The notes beneath the pieces are model-generated. The model did no database searches. It was not told the origin of the DNA and was given only the letters and a program-made list of their open reading frames with translations. From Pseudomonas donghuensis (GTDB lineage: Bacteria > Pseudomonadota > Gammaproteobacteria > Pseudomonadales > Pseudomonadaceae), in contig NZ_JH650771.1 of the NCBI RefSeq assembly GCF_000259195.1, positions 77,965-117,097 on the forward strand: DNA of 39,133 nt, read 5' to 3'. Shown piece after piece: positions 17,349-26,824 of the stretch (position 1 is the stretch's first letter; every line of letters begins with the position of its first letter). The translations under genes and the position numbers were made by a program.

Positions 17349-18139
17349 GCCGACGTATCCTGCCAGCGGTCGAACAAGCCCTTGATCAGGCTCGCGGTGT
17401 CGGTTGGGTGCTCCAGCGGAAACATATGCCCGCCGGGCAGGCTATGGTACTCCCCCCGGGGCATGCCCCGTACAGCCAGGGCATGATGACGCTTGACCAC
17501 CCGGCTGTGGCTGCCACGGACCATGGCCAGGGGCAGTTCAAGCTGTTTGGCCGGGCTCGGGCTGGTGTGCGGCAGGCTGCGGTAGATGCTGATTTCGGTG
17601 GCCGGATCAAAGCGCAGGCGCAAACCGTCTCCGCCCGGCTGCAGGCCATGCTCCAGGTAGGCGTCGAGGCACTCGGGGTCGAAATGCCGGAACAGCGTCT
17701 TGCCGGCGAAATAGGCCCGGGCGCTGTCACGGTCGGCAAACGCTTCGCGGCGCCCCAGGGTACGCCCGGCCGGGGTAATGCGATCGATAAAGCCCATGCG
17801 CTTGGCCGCCTGGATCAGCCACTGATCGACCCGGGTCAACACCGGCGAATCGAGCATCACCACGCCGCGATAGTACTGCGGGCAGCGCATGGCGGCATGC
17901 AGGTGCAACACGCCGCCCAGGGAATGGCCGACGCCCCAGACCGGCCCCGGCTGTTGCTCCAGGTGATGGATCAGCTCGTCGACCAGGCTCTGCCAGTTGT
18001 CATTGACCGGAAAGCGCGGATCGTGGGCGTGTTGGGCCAGGTGGGTCACCTGATAGTCCGGCGCCAGCGCAGCAAAGAGCTTGCCGTAGGTGGCTGAGGG
18101 GAAGCCATTGGCATGGGCGAAGAAGATCTGCTGCGACAT
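17345..18139 (-). CDS. Alpha/beta hydrolase, second of an overlapping pair
   Basis: A 264-residue alpha/beta hydrolase starting MSQQIFFAHANGFPSATYG, where HANGFP is the oxyanion-loop motif. An upstream in-frame extension to 18226 is rejected because it is not part of the fold and the core begins at once after this ATG. The nucleophile elbow is GVGHSLGGVL, and the final histidine is in SLPGGHMFPLEHP. It differs clearly from its downstream neighbour, so the two are not a recent duplication. The substrate is unknown. Confidence 0.9.
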   Translation of the reverse strand: MSQQIFFAHANGFPSATYGKLFAALAPDYQVTHLAQHAHDPRFPVNDNWQSLVDELIHHLEQQPGPVWGVGHSLGGVLHLHAAMRCPQYYRGVVMLDSPVLTRVDQWLIQAAKRMGFIDRITPAGRTLGRREAFADRDSARAYFAGKTLFRHFDPECLDAYLEHGLQPGGDGLRLRFDPATEISIYRSLPHTSPSPAKQLELPLAMVRGSHSRVVKRHHALAVRGMPRGEYHSLPGGHMFPLEHPTDTASLIKGLFDRWQDTSA

Positions 18140-18231
18140 GGCCGCCAATCCAGAGGGAAGTGATGGCTCATTGTCGGCAACCGCACCCGCGGCGGCAATG
18201 TCCGGAAAAGCCATCGGCGACGGCAATCAGG

Positions 18232-18579
18232 TCAATACTCGCCGAAACTGGCCATCGAGCGGCGCAGGCAAGCCTGCATATAAGCCAACTGCTGCTCCAG
18301 CGCTTCGCGGGCACGACGTCTGTCTTCGACATCGAGTTCGAGTCGGCGCAGGGCCAGGCAACTGGTCTGCAACAGGTGCGACATGCGGATACTGGCCTGG
18401 CGCAGCTGTTCCAACTCGTACTGGCCTTCGAACTTGCGCAACAGGTAGTCGAGCTTGGCATCGGCGCTGTCTTGCAACATGCGGTACTCGGCAAAATCCA
18501 GTGCCTGATGCCTTCGTACCTTGTCGAGCGTGGGCTGCACGTCGACCGAGTACACCAGATCCAGATGTCTACTGCTCAT
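18232..18579 (-). CDS. Conserved hypothetical coiled-coil protein
   Basis: A 115-residue soluble protein starting MSSRHLDLVYSVDVQP, with an AGGGA site 8 bases upstream. Almost the whole length is charged and helical in character (LDYLLRKFEGQYELEQLRQA, LALRRLELDVEDRRRAREAL), suggesting a coiled coil. No known domain is recognised. It lies upstream of the hydrolase pair, 92 bases from the next start, and may be the first gene of their transcript. Confidence 0.75.
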   Translation of the reverse strand: MSSRHLDLVYSVDVQPTLDKVRRHQALDFAEYRMLQDSADAKLDYLLRKFEGQYELEQLRQASIRMSHLLQTSCLALRRLELDVEDRRRAREALEQQLAYMQACLRRSMASFGEY

Positions 18580-18670
18580 AGTCGAATTCCCTGGGACACC
18601 CTGCCCCGCAACTTCAACGCACGCTAACAAGCTGCACGGGACACGACAACTGGTAAAAATGCCAGGTCGA

Positions 18671-19114
18671 TCAGCGGCTGGGGACGTCCTGGCCGAGAGG
18701 AATCACGGCCATGGTCAAGCGTGAAATACAGCTGGCCTTGCCCTCGTCGCTGCTCAGGCGAATATCCCAGACGTGGGTACTGCGGCCGATGTGCACCGGT
18801 TTGGCCGTCGCCGTTACCCGCCCGCCACGGATCCCGCGCAGGTGGTTGGCGTTGATTTCCAGGCCCACGCAGTAGAATTTCTGCGGGTCGATGCACAGGC
18901 AGCTGGCCATCGAACCGACCGTTTCGGCCAGCACCACCGAAGCGCCGCCGTGCAGCAGGCCGAACGGCTGGTGGGTACGGTGATCGACGACGATGCTGGC
19001 GCTCAGCGAGTCTTCGCTGAATGCTTCAAAACGGATGTCCAGCACTTCGCCAATGGTGTTCTTCTGCAAGGCGTTGAGTTGTTCGATGTCGGGCTGGGTA
19101 TGCCACAGGCTCAT
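18671..19114 (-). CDS. Hotdog-fold thioesterase (YdiI/YbdB-like)
   Basis: A 147-residue acyl-CoA thioesterase of the hotdog fold. The family signature is visible in QPFGLLHGGASVVLAETVGS, where HGG begins the central helix and the glutamate of LAETVGS is the catalytic acid in YdiI/EntH relatives. The later strand GLEINANHLRG is also typical. An AAGGA site precedes the ATG. Possible substrates are aromatic or medium-chain acyl-CoAs. A housekeeping proofreading role is inferred from the family only. Confidence 0.9.
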   Translation of the reverse strand: MSLWHTQPDIEQLNALQKNTIGEVLDIRFEAFSEDSLSASIVVDHRTHQPFGLLHGGASVVLAETVGSMASCLCIDPQKFYCVGLEINANHLRGIRGGRVTATAKPVHIGRSTHVWDIRLSSDEGKASCISRLTMAVIPLGQDVPSR

Positions 19115-19152
19115 GGGCGCAATTCCTTGTTGTGCTTGTTATTGAGGGTGAC

Positions 19153-19608
19153 TCACGGGTGCTTGAGACTCTTGAGGGTCATCAGCCCGGCCAGCGGCCA
19201 GTCGCCTTCAAGCTGTGCCAGGCTGGCGGTACTCATGGGCGCCGGGGTGCGGTAATGGCCGTGCTCCAGCAGCCCCACAAGCGTGCCCACCAGCGGCTGG
19301 TGACTGACCAGCAGCACCTCCTCCAGGCCCAGCTTGTCCAGCTCGGCGATGACCGCTTGCGGATCGCTGTCCGGCGTCAGCCAAGGCACGGTCTGCACCG
19401 GCTTGGCAAAACCGAGGGCCTCGTGGACCAGCGCGGCCGTCTGTTGGGCGCGCACGTAGGGGCTGGCGAGGATCACCTGCGGCGGCTGGCCAAGCAGCAC
19501 CGCCGCGCTGCGCAGCACCTGCTCGCGGCCATGGGCGGTGAGCCGACGCTCGGCGTCGGTGTGGGCCCGTGGCTCGGCTTCGCCGTGACGCAAGACCCAG
19601 AGCTTCAC
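19153..19608 (-). CDS. sixA: Phosphohistidine phosphatase SixA
   Basis: A 151-residue histidine phosphatase of the RHG family. The catalytic motif LRHGEAEP puts the nucleophile at H8. The second histidine lies in LLVSHQPLVG, and the core arginine is in SPYVRAQQTA. In E. coli SixA removes phosphate from histidine of phosphotransfer proteins such as ArcB or the nitrogen PTS. Length and simple one-domain architecture fit. Its ATG overlaps the DUF4389 stop by 4 bases, in the order gpsA, DUF4389, sixA. Confidence 0.93.
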   Translation of the reverse strand: MKLWVLRHGEAEPRAHTDAERRLTAHGREQVLRSAAVLLGQPPQVILASPYVRAQQTAALVHEALGFAKPVQTVPWLTPDSDPQAVIAELDKLGLEEVLLVSHQPLVGTLVGLLEHGHYRTPAPMSTASLAQLEGDWPLAGLMTLKSLKHP

Positions 19609-19952
19609 AGCTTTGGCTCTTCGTCACGCACCGGATGCGGCGCAGGCGGCACGCTGTGCGCGGCTTCGCCTTCCGGCGCGCGCGGGGTTGGCCAATCGGC
19701 GAATGGCCAGGGTTTCTGGTCGCTGTGGAAGCTGCCGAAGCGGCCGATCTGGGCCAGGAACTGGCTGAGGCTGTCGCCGAAATTCATCAGGCTGGCGCTC
19801 GGTGCGCCGTAGATCAGCCGATAGATCAGTTGCACCAGCACCAGGCCGCCGAGCAACAGTTCAGCCAGCTGCCAGACCACCAGGAACACCAGCATCCACA
19901 ACACGCGCAAGATGATCGATTCGCGCTGGGTCTGGTTGGAAGATTCGTTCAT
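19605..19952 (-). CDS. DUF4389 membrane protein
   Basis: A 115-residue protein starting MNESSNQTQRESIILR. One long hydrophobic region (VLWMLVFLVVWQLAELLLGG, continuing VLVQLIYRLIYG) is followed by SASLMNFGDSLSQFLAQIGRF, characteristic of DUF4389. The C-terminal 45 residues are proline-rich and probably disordered. The internal ATG at 19952 is preferred over 20000 because the longer frame would overlap gpsA. Function is unknown; co-transcription with gpsA and sixA is likely. Confidence 0.85.
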   Translation of the reverse strand: MNESSNQTQRESIILRVLWMLVFLVVWQLAELLLGGLVLVQLIYRLIYGAPSASLMNFGDSLSQFLAQIGRFGSFHSDQKPWPFADWPTPRAPEGEAAHSVPPAPHPVRDEEPKL

Positions 19953-19965
19953 GTCCTGCTCCTGC

Positions 19966-20991
19966 TTAGTTGAAACCGCTGGTGGAGATAAAGTCGACAT
20001 CGGTTTTCGGCTCGCCGCGCATCAGCAGCTCGATCACCTGGGTCAGGGTCCGGCCTTCGAACAGGATCGCATGCAGCCCGGCCACCAGGGGCATGTAGAC
20101 CTGCACTTGCTGGGCTTTGACCTTGAGCACCTTGAGCGTGTTCACCCCTTCGGCGACTTCGCCCAGGCGGCTGACCGCCTCATCCAGGCTCAGGCCCTGG
20201 CCCAGGGCGTAGCCAACTTGATAGTTACGGCTCTTGGGCGAGGAGCAGGTGACGATCAGGTCGCCGACGCCGGCCAGGCCCAGAAAGGTCATCGGGTTGG
20301 CCCCTTGGCTGACGGCAAAGCGGGTCATCTCGGCCAGGGCGCGGGTGATCAGCATGCTCTTGGTGTTTTCGCCCATGCCCAGGGCCACGGCCATGCCGGC
20401 GATGATCGCGTAGACGTTCTTCAGCGCCCCGCCCAGTTCGACGCCAAAGCGGTCGCCGCTGGCGTAAACGCGAAAGGTGCGCCCGTGCAACACGGCCTGA
20501 ACGCGCTGGCACAGCGCTTCGTCTTCACTGGCAACCACGGTGGCGGTCAATGCGTGTTCAGCCACTTCGCGGGCCAGGTTCGGCCCCGACAGCACGCCGA
20601 TGCGCGCTTGAGGCGCGATTTCTTCGAGGATCTGGCTCATCAGCTTGAAGCTCTGCGCCTCGATGCCCTTGGTCAGGCTGACCAGCATCTTGCCGCCCAA
20701 CAGCTGGGCATGGGGCGCCAGCACGCTGCGCAGGGCACTGGAAGGCAAGGCCACGAAGATCAGCTCGCAGGCCTCGAGGGTCGCCAGCAGATCGTTGACC
20801 GGCTCAACCCCGGCATGCAGCTTGATGCCTTTGAGGTAGCGCGGGTTCTCGCGGTTGCTGCGCATGGCCTCGGCCTGCTCGGGGTCGCGCATCCATTGCC
20901 GCACCCGAACGCCGTTTTCCGCCAGTAGATTCGCCACGGCGGTGCCGAAACTCCCGCCTCCCAGAACTGCAACAGGCTGCTGTTCAGTCAT
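19966..20991 (-). CDS. gpsA: Glycerol-3-phosphate dehydrogenase [NAD(P)+]
   Basis: A 341-residue cytoplasmic enzyme reducing dihydroxyacetone phosphate to sn-glycerol 3-phosphate for phospholipid synthesis. The start [20 protein letters not shown] gives the N-terminal dinucleotide-binding GGGSFG. The catalytic lysine is in [14 protein letters not shown], and the substrate-binding segment [15 protein letters not shown] is present. Upstream extension to 21099 is rejected because the TATAAT promoter lies there. It heads the transcript gpsA, DUF4389, sixA. Confidence 0.97.
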   Translation of the reverse strand: MTEQQPVAVLGGGSFGTAVANLLAENGVRVRQWMRDPEQAEAMRSNRENPRYLKGIKLHAGVEPVNDLLATLEACELIFVALPSSALRSVLAPHAQLLGGKMLVSLTKGIEAQSFKLMSQILEEIAPQARIGVLSGPNLAREVAEHALTATVVASEDEALCQRVQAVLHGRTFRVYASGDRFGVELGGALKNVYAIIAGMAVALGMGENTKSMLITRALAEMTRFAVSQGANPMTFLGLAGVGDLIVTCSSPKSRNYQVGYALGQGLSLDEAVSRLGEVAEGVNTLKVLKVKAQQVQVYMPLVAGLHAILFEGRTLTQVIELLMRGEPKTDVDFISTSGFN

Positions 20992-21030
20992 ATCCAATCC
21001 GTTAAAACCAATTAAAGTGGCGACTTGCGC

Positions 21031-21036
21031 ATTATA
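21031..21036 (-). promoter_or_regulatory. Probable -10 box (TATAAT) of gpsA
   Basis: A perfect TATAAT on the minus strand about 40 bases upstream of the gpsA ATG. No good -35 hexamer is visible at 17 bases, so the promoter may rely on an activator or on -10 strength. Confidence 0.45.
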
Positions 21037-21162
21037 CGGAGCGCCAGTGCCAGAGCCAGTGGCAGATGACCGAATCGGCCTTGGCATCGCCTTGAGCACG
21101 ACTGGAAAATACCCGTCACTCGGTTAACATGCCCGACTTGAACCCGCTACCAAGGCCGCACT

Positions 21163-23274
21163 GTGTCTTTTGGCCCGACCTCCACACGCCCTTTATTGCT
21201 GCTGACAGCCCTGCTCAGCGGCCCCAGTATGGCTGACGACCTGTTCGTCGACAGCCAGGCCCTGCCACAGGTGCTCACCGCCACCCGCCTCAAGCAATCG
21301 CCAGCGGCGGTGCCGGGCAGCATGACCGTGCTCGACAGCGAGCTGATTCGCGCCAGCGGCGCCCGCGACATTCCCGAACTGCTGCGCCTGGTGCCAGGCA
21401 TGATGATCGGCTATGGCGCCGGCAACCAGCCGACGGTCAACTACCACGGCAGCAACGTCAACGATGCCCGGCGCATGCAGGTACTGATCGACGGCCGCTC
21501 GGTGTACCGCGCAGGCCTGGCCACCGTGGACTGGAGCGACATTCCGCTGGCGATGGAAGACATCGAGCGCATCGAGGTGTTTCGTGGCCCCAACACCGTC
21601 AGCTATGGCGCCAATGCGCTGATGGCGGTGGTCAACATCCTTACCCGCAACCCGGCCGACAGCCATGGCACGCGCCTGAAAGTCACCCGCGGCCAGCGCG
21701 GCATCAATGACTGGTACGCAAGCCAGGGCCTGGGCTGGGACGGTGGCGACCTGCGCCTGTCGCTCTCGGGGATGCAAGACGATGGCTTCGACGAAAACCG
21801 CTGGGGCCAGGACTACCGCGACAGCCGCCGCCTCAACCGTCTGGGATTGAGTGCCAGCCACAGCCTGGCCAGCAACCAGAGCCTGGACTGGCAATTCTCG
21901 GTCAAAGAAGGCAGCGATCAACGGCCCTATACCTATAAACCGGTGTTTCCCTATGTCACTGCGGCAGGCAACAACGCCGACCTCAACGCCAAGGACTATG
22001 CCGGTTCGCTGCGCTGGAACATCGACTTCAACCCCGACCACAGCCTCTATGTGCAGGGCTCGGCCCAGCACTGGGAGCGCGAGCAAGTGTGGCGTGCCTG
22101 TGACGCGGCGCTGTCCTTCAGCCCGCAACTGACCCAGCTCTGGCGCCTGAACCCGAACTACGCAGAGCAGGTGGCCCGCAACATCACCTCGCCACTGCCT
22201 GCAGGCAGCGCCGAGGAGCGCGCCCTGGCCGAACAGGTGCAGCAGCAGTGGCGCAATGGCGGCGCGCAACAAGTATGCGGCGATATCGACCAGAGCACCC
22301 GCGAGACCCGCTATGACCTGGAGGTGCAGGACACCCTGAGCCTGTCCGACAGCCTGCGCCTGGTCAGCGGGGCCAACTACCGGTACGACCGCGCCGACTC
22401 GCAGACTTACTTCAATGGCAGCCTGGATGACAGCACCTGGCGCCTGTTCGGCCACCTGGAATGGCGCGCCGACGAGCACTGGATCCTCCAGGGCGGGGCG
22501 ATGTACGAAGATACCCGCCTGTCCGGCAGCTCCCTGACCCCGCGGATGGCGCTCAACTACCTGATCACCCCGCGCCACGGCTTGCGTGCGGTGTACTCCG
22601 AAGCCGTGCGCTCGCCGGACATGTTCGAGAACAACGTCAACTGGAGTTATCGGGTCAACAACCTGGTACCCGGCGCCTTCGGCCAGCGCAACGCCGAGTA
22701 CTTCGTCAAGACCCGCGGCCCCGGCGATCTTGAACAGGAGCGTATGCGCTCGCGGGAACTGGGCTATAACGGATACTTCGCCGATGCCGACCTGAGCGTC
22801 GACCTCAAGCTGTTCTACGATGAAATCACCGGCATGATCAGCGAGCCGCTGCGCAACAACCAGTACATTGCCAGCAACAGCAACAGGGCCCGCTTCAGTG
22901 GCAGCGAAGCGCAACTGGACTGGCGCCTGAGCCAGGCCGACCGTGTGCGCCTGACCTACGCCTACGTCGACGCCTGGGCCAGCAACCCGGCCGACCGCCG
23001 CCTGAGTGCGCGCAACAGCGGCTCGGCCGGCTGGCTGCGTGACTGGGGCATGGGTTGGTCCAGTGCTCTTTTCTACTACGGCGATGACGCCCTCAACCAG
23101 TACCGCTTCGAACGGGTTGATCTGCGCGTTGCCAAGCGCCTGCGCTGGGAGCGCACCACCCTGGAGCTGGCGGGCATGCTCCAGCAGCGCCTGGACGACG
23201 AGCCGACGACCATCTACGACAACCGTTATGACAGCCGCCAGGTGCTGTCTTTCAGTGCGCAGTTGGAGTTCTGA
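21163..23274 (+). CDS. TonB-dependent outer-membrane receptor
   Basis: A 703-residue outer-membrane beta-barrel receptor beginning at GTG with AAGG 7 bases upstream. The signal peptide (PLLLLTALLSGPSMA) is followed by a TonB-box-like LPQVLTATRL, a plug domain (about 40-160) with IPELLRLVPGMMIGYG, VLIDGRSVYRAG and IERIEVFRGPNTVSYGANA, and a barrel ending in the outer-membrane signature LSFSAQLEF with terminal F. Two cysteines (about 305 and 365) may form a loop disulfide. No N-terminal signalling (STN) domain is present, so it is not a FecA/PupB-type transducer for an ECF sigma factor. Its stop overlaps the next start by one base. The ligand is unknown. Confidence 0.92.
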   Translation: MSFGPTSTRPLLLLTALLSGPSMADDLFVDSQALPQVLTATRLKQSPAAVPGSMTVLDSELIRASGARDIPELLRLVPGMMIGYGAGNQPTVNYHGSNVNDARRMQVLIDGRSVYRAGLATVDWSDIPLAMEDIERIEVFRGPNTVSYGANALMAVVNILTRNPADSHGTRLKVTRGQRGINDWYASQGLGWDGGDLRLSLSGMQDDGFDENRWGQDYRDSRRLNRLGLSASHSLASNQSLDWQFSVKEGSDQRPYTYKPVFPYVTAAGNNADLNAKDYAGSLRWNIDFNPDHSLYVQGSAQHWEREQVWRACDAALSFSPQLTQLWRLNPNYAEQVARNITSPLPAGSAEERALAEQVQQQWRNGGAQQVCGDIDQSTRETRYDLEVQDTLSLSDSLRLVSGANYRYDRADSQTYFNGSLDDSTWRLFGHLEWRADEHWILQGGAMYEDTRLSGSSLTPRMALNYLITPRHGLRAVYSEAVRSPDMFENNVNWSYRVNNLVPGAFGQRNAEYFVKTRGPGDLEQERMRSRELGYNGYFADADLSVDLKLFYDEITGMISEPLRNNQYIASNSNRARFSGSEAQLDWRLSQADRVRLTYAYVDAWASNPADRRLSARNSGSAGWLRDWGMGWSSALFYYGDDALNQYRFERVDLRVAKRLRWERTTLELAGMLQQRLDDEPTTIYDNRYDSRQVLSFSAQLEF

Positions 23275-24167
23275 TGCGTTACCTGCGGCGCTGGCTGCTG
23301 CTGATCTGCCTGTGGCCCCTGAGTGCCCTGTCCGCCAGTGAAATCCTGCTCACCGGTAGCCAGGACAGCCCCGGCGTGCGCAGCTTCGTCGAGGCGTTAC
23401 GCGAACGCCGCCCGGCTGACCAGGTGCACTTCGTGCCAGTGGCCGAGCTGCCACGCCCCAGCCAGATCAAAGCTGCCACCCGCTTGATCCTGCTTGATGG
23501 CGCCAGCCTCGAATGGCGCCTGAGCGAAACCGCCGGGCCTGCGGCGTTGGCCTTGCGCGTGAGCCGGGTGCAGGCCCAGCAACGCCTGGGCAGCCTGCGC
23601 CCGGCGTACCTGAGCCTGCTGTGGAGCGACCCACCCCCGGCCCGCCAGCTGCGCCTGACCCGCTACCTGTTGCCACAGGCCAAACGGGTGGGCGTGCTCT
23701 ATACCGAACATAGCCAGTTTCTCCTCGACGAGCTGCGCAAGGCGGCGCGCCCGTTGGGCCTGGAAATCATCGCCGAAGCCTGGCCCGACCTGCGCGACAG
23801 CCGGCCATTGCAAACCCTGCTGCAAAACAGCGATGTACTGCTGGGCATCGATGACCCGCAGTTGTACAACTCAAAGTCGGCGAAGAATGTTCTGCTCAGC
23901 AGTTATGGTCGACAGATGGCGTTGATCGGGCCGAATGCCGGGTTCGTCAAGGCCGGTGCCCTGGCCAGCACCCTGAGTGACCAGGACGACTGGCTGGCGG
24001 TGCTCGATCGGCTGCTCGAGCAACCACCCAACCGCTGGCCGCGAACGCTCTACCCTGATCATTTCAGCGTCCTGGGCAACCAGCAGGTGGCCCGCGCCCT
24101 GGGCATCGAAGCGATTGACCCGGCCGCCGCCGCCCTGGCCGTGGCCGAAGGAGAAAGCACACCATGA
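23274..24167 (+). CDS. Solitary periplasmic binding protein (ABC_sub_bind-like)
   Basis: A 297-residue exported protein: signal peptide [21 protein letters not shown], then the binding-protein-like [19 protein letters not shown]. Two-lobe features include [18 protein letters not shown] and the later [13 protein letters not shown] and [16 protein letters not shown], similar to TrpX-type ABC_sub_bind proteins. No permease or ATPase gene is near. It is locked between the receptor (1-base overlap) and the kinase (4-base overlap), which suggests a sensing role rather than bulk transport. The ligand is unknown; the last 20 residues are low-complexity and alanine-rich. Confidence 0.85.
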   Translation: MRYLRRWLLLICLWPLSALSASEILLTGSQDSPGVRSFVEALRERRPADQVHFVPVAELPRPSQIKAATRLILLDGASLEWRLSETAGPAALALRVSRVQAQQRLGSLRPAYLSLLWSDPPPARQLRLTRYLLPQAKRVGVLYTEHSQFLLDELRKAARPLGLEIIAEAWPDLRDSRPLQTLLQNSDVLLGIDDPQLYNSKSAKNVLLSSYGRQMALIGPNAGFVKAGALASTLSDQDDWLAVLDRLLEQPPNRWPRTLYPDHFSVLGNQQVARALGIEAIDPAAAALAVAEGESTP

Positions 24168-26092
24168 GTCGGCGCCTGAGCTGGGACATTCACACCCGCA
24201 CGCAGATCATCAGCCTCGGCCCGGCCCTGTTGCTGACCCTGCTGCTGATCAGCTTCTTTACCTTCGTGCGCATCCAGGACCTGCGCCAGGAGCTCAACCA
24301 CACCGGCCAACTGATCGCCAACCAACTGGCCCCGGCCTCCGAATACGGAGTGATCGCCGGCAACAACGAAGTGCTCGAGAGCCTCATGCGCGCTACCTTG
24401 AGCATCCCCCACGTGCGCTTTCTCGAGGTGCAGGACAGTAGCAACCATATCCTCGTCTATGTCGAGCAGCCGGATGAGAGCAGCAACCGTGCGCAGCAGG
24501 TGGAAGTGTTCCAGGCACCGATCCGCCTGCAGCAGATTCGCCTGGACAACGACTTTCTGCACAGTAACGCGCCAACCAAGAACATCGGCGATGACTACCT
24601 CGGAAGGGTCATCGTCGGCATGTCGGACGACGCCTTCAGCGAGCGGCAACAGGAGATCGTGGTCAAGGCCGGGATCCTCGCCCTGTTCGCCCTGCTGTTC
24701 ACCTTCATACTTGCCCGGCGCCTGGCCCTGAGCCTGGCCAAGCCGATCAGCGATATGGGCCATGCGGTCAAGGCCATCCAGCAAGGCGATTTCAATGCGC
24801 CGTTGCCGGTGGTCGATGACAGTGAACTGGGGCACCTGGCCCGGCACATCAACAACCTTGCCAGTGCGCTGGGCAAGGCCAGCCATGAACAGCAACAAGC
24901 CATGTCGCAACTGATCCAGGCCCGCGAGGAAGCCGAACAGGCAAACAAGGCCAAATCTGATTTCCTGGCGATGATGAGCCACGAGCTGCGTACGCCGATG
25001 AACGGCGTCATGGGCATGCTGCAACTTCTGGAAACAACCTCGCTCAACGAAGAGCAGGCCGAATACACCGCCGTGGCCAGCGAATCCACCGGGCACCTGC
25101 TCAAGGTCATCAACGACATTCTTGATTTCTCGCGCATCGAACGTACCGCTCTGGAGCTGGAACACATCGACTTCAACCTCGGCGAGCTGATCGGCAGCAG
25201 CGTCCAGTCGTTCCAGCACCTGGCCCAGCAGCGCGAGCTGGACCTGCAGTTGCACCTGCCGCCGGGCATGGAGCAACTGCAGGTAGTCGGCGACCCGACC
25301 CGCATTCGCCAGGTGCTGCTCAACCTGATCGGCAATGCACTGAAGTTCACCGAACACGGCAGTGTGCACATCGAACCACGCTGGCAGGTGCTCGACCGCC
25401 AGCTGATCTGGTTCACCTGTGCGGTACGCGACACCGGTATCGGCATCGACAACACGCGCCTGGAAATGATGTTCGTGGCATTCCAGCAGGCCGACAGTTC
25501 GATTTCCCGCCGCTATGGCGGCACCGGCCTGGGCCTGTCGATCGCCCGCACCCTGACCGAACGGATGGGCGGTACCCTGCGCGGCGAAAGCCGTGAAGGC
25601 CTGGGTTCGATCTTTACCCTGGAAATGCCCCTGGCCTTGTCCACCGCGCAAACGCCACGCCTGCCCGGTGGCCTGACCCGTGCCGAAGACGACGGCCAGG
25701 GCCGGCGCATCTTGCTGGTCGAAGACAACCCGGTGAACCAGACAGTGATCGAAGCCATGTTGCGCAGCCTGGGCTTTGAGGTGTGCGTCGCCGTCGACGG
25801 CGCCCAGGCCGTGGCCCAGGCCGGGCGCCAGCGCTTTGCCGCGGCACTGATGGACTGCCGCCTGCCGATCATCGATGGCTACGAAGCCACCCGGCGCATT
25901 CGCCAGCTGCCGCAGGCCGCCGCCATGCCGATTATCGCCCTGACCGCCAACGCCCTGCAGGGTGACCGCGAGCGTTGCCTGAACGCGGGCATGAACGACT
26001 ACCTGGCCAAGCCGTTCAAACGCACTGATCTGCAGCAAATTCTGCAACGCTGGCTGCCCGGTCAGACAGCTGTGACTGGCGATAAATGCTAA
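24164..26092 (+). CDS. Hybrid sensor histidine kinase, PA1611-like
   Basis: A 642-residue inner-membrane hybrid kinase. TM1 (about 17-37) and TM2 (about 170-188) flank a periplasmic sensor of about 130 residues with a GacS/BarA-like stretch ([20 protein letters not shown]). Then come HAMP (about 190-240), HisKA with phospho-accepting H273 in [11 protein letters not shown], and HATPase ([25 protein letters not shown]). A C-terminal receiver (about 515-635) has D564 in ALMDCRLP and the K in YLAKPF. There is no HPt domain and no adjacent response regulator. In P. aeruginosa the kinase in front of fabA-fabB, PA1611, signals through HptB and binds RetS; the same is inferred here from position and architecture. 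Confidence 0.93.
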   Translation: MSRRLSWDIHTRTQIISLGPALLLTLLLISFFTFVRIQDLRQELNHTGQLIANQLAPASEYGVIAGNNEVLESLMRATLSIPHVRFLEVQDSSNHILVYVEQPDESSNRAQQVEVFQAPIRLQQIRLDNDFLHSNAPTKNIGDDYLGRVIVGMSDDAFSERQQEIVVKAGILALFALLFTFILARRLALSLAKPISDMGHAVKAIQQGDFNAPLPVVDDSELGHLARHINNLASALGKASHEQQQAMSQLIQAREEAEQANKAKSDFLAMMSHELRTPMNGVMGMLQLLETTSLNEEQAEYTAVASESTGHLLKVINDILDFSRIERTALELEHIDFNLGELIGSSVQSFQHLAQQRELDLQLHLPPGMEQLQVVGDPTRIRQVLLNLIGNALKFTEHGSVHIEPRWQVLDRQLIWFTCAVRDTGIGIDNTRLEMMFVAFQQADSSISRRYGGTGLGLSIARTLTERMGGTLRGESREGLGSIFTLEMPLALSTAQTPRLPGGLTRAEDDGQGRRILLVEDNPVNQTVIEAMLRSLGFEVCVAVDGAQAVAQAGRQRFAAALMDCRLPIIDGYEATRRIRQLPQAAAMPIIALTANALQGDRERCLNAGMNDYLAKPFKRTDLQQILQRWLPGQTAVTGDKC

Positions 26093-26112
26093 ATTGCGGC
26101 AGTCTTAGAGAC

Positions 26113-26141
26113 TGGACAAGCGCCGCGAAGGGCTTGAAAAT
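26113..26141 (+). promoter_or_regulatory. Candidate sigma-70 promoter of fabA-fabB
   Basis: TGGACA (26113-26118) and GAAAAT (26136-26141) are separated by exactly 17 bases, matching 5/6 and 4/6 of consensus. Transcription would start near 26148, directly at the dyad operator, leaving a leader of about 150 bases. Confidence 0.45.
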
Positions 26142-26149
26142 AAAATTTC

Positions 26150-26165
26150 AGTGCACAAGTGTACT
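26150..26165 (+). promoter_or_regulatory. Dyad operator AGTGCACAAGTGTACT, candidate DesT/FabR-type site
   Basis: The 16-mer is a perfect dyad of form AGTnCACnnGTGnACT. It overlaps the predicted start of the fabA-fabB transcript. TetR-family repressors of unsaturated fatty acid genes (FabR in enterics, DesT in P. aeruginosa) use palindromes of similar outline near fabA or fabB, so it is a natural candidate. The identity of the binder is inference. Confidence 0.5.
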
Positions 26166-26297
26166 TCTTTGCCCCGTGCGCTGTGACTTTCACTACAACG
26201 CAATAGTCTATGTGTAGGCTGCCGGCTCAAACGTACATGTTTTGGGACGGCCGGGAAGATTTGCCCCCTGCCGCACGGGGACTATTGAGGAGCTCGC

Positions 26298-26813
26298 ATG
26301 ACCAAACAAAACGCCTTTACTCGGGAAGACCTGCTGCGCTGCAGTCGCGGTGAGCTGTTCGGCCCAGGTAACGCGCAACTGCCCGCCCCGAACATGCTGA
26401 TGGTGGATCGCATCACCCATATCAGCGCCGAGGGTGGCAAGTACGGCAAAGGTGAATTGGTCGCCGAGCTGGATATCACCCCGGACCTGTGGTTCTTCGC
26501 CTGCCATTTCGAAGGTGATCCGGTGATGCCAGGCTGCCTGGGCCTGGACGCCATGTGGCAACTGGTCGGTTTCTTCCTCGGCTGGCAAGGCTTGCCGGGC
26601 CGTGGTCGTGCCCTGGGTTCGGGCGAAGTGAAATTCTTCGGCCAGGTCCTACCGACCGCCCAGAAAGTCACCTACAACATTCATATCAAGCGCGTCCTCA
26701 AAGGCAAGCTGAACATGGCCATCGCCGATGGTTCGGTCAGCGTCGACGGTCGCGAGATCTACACCGCCGACGGCCTCCGGGTCGGCGTATTCACCTCCAC
26801 TGACAACTTCTAA
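26298..26813 (+). CDS. fabA: 3-hydroxydecanoyl-ACP dehydratase/isomerase
   Basis: A 171-residue bifunctional enzyme that dehydrates 3-hydroxydecanoyl-ACP and isomerises trans-2- to cis-3-decenoyl-ACP, the branch point to unsaturated fatty acids. The catalytic pair is present at the usual numbers: H70 in [12 protein letters not shown] and D84 in [15 protein letters not shown] lies 5 bases before the ATG. It is followed by fabB 11 bases later. A leader of more than 100 bases with a promoter and operator precedes it. Confidence 0.98.
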   Translation: MTKQNAFTREDLLRCSRGELFGPGNAQLPAPNMLMVDRITHISAEGGKYGKGELVAELDITPDLWFFACHFEGDPVMPGCLGLDAMWQLVGFFLGWQGLPGRGRALGSGEVKFFGQVLPTAQKVTYNIHIKRVLKGKLNMAIADGSVSVDGREIYTADGLRVGVFTSTDNF

Positions 26814-26824
26814 GGGTTATCCGC

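Noticed and set aside
21193..22914. 573-residue minus-strand open frame
   Set aside because: Exact antisense shadow of the TonB-dependent receptor, valine/alanine/glutamine-rich, no ribosome site or family.
24059..26047. 662-residue minus-strand open frame
   Set aside because: Longer than the kinase gene it opposes but it has no recognisable motifs, while the sense frame has every kinase motif.
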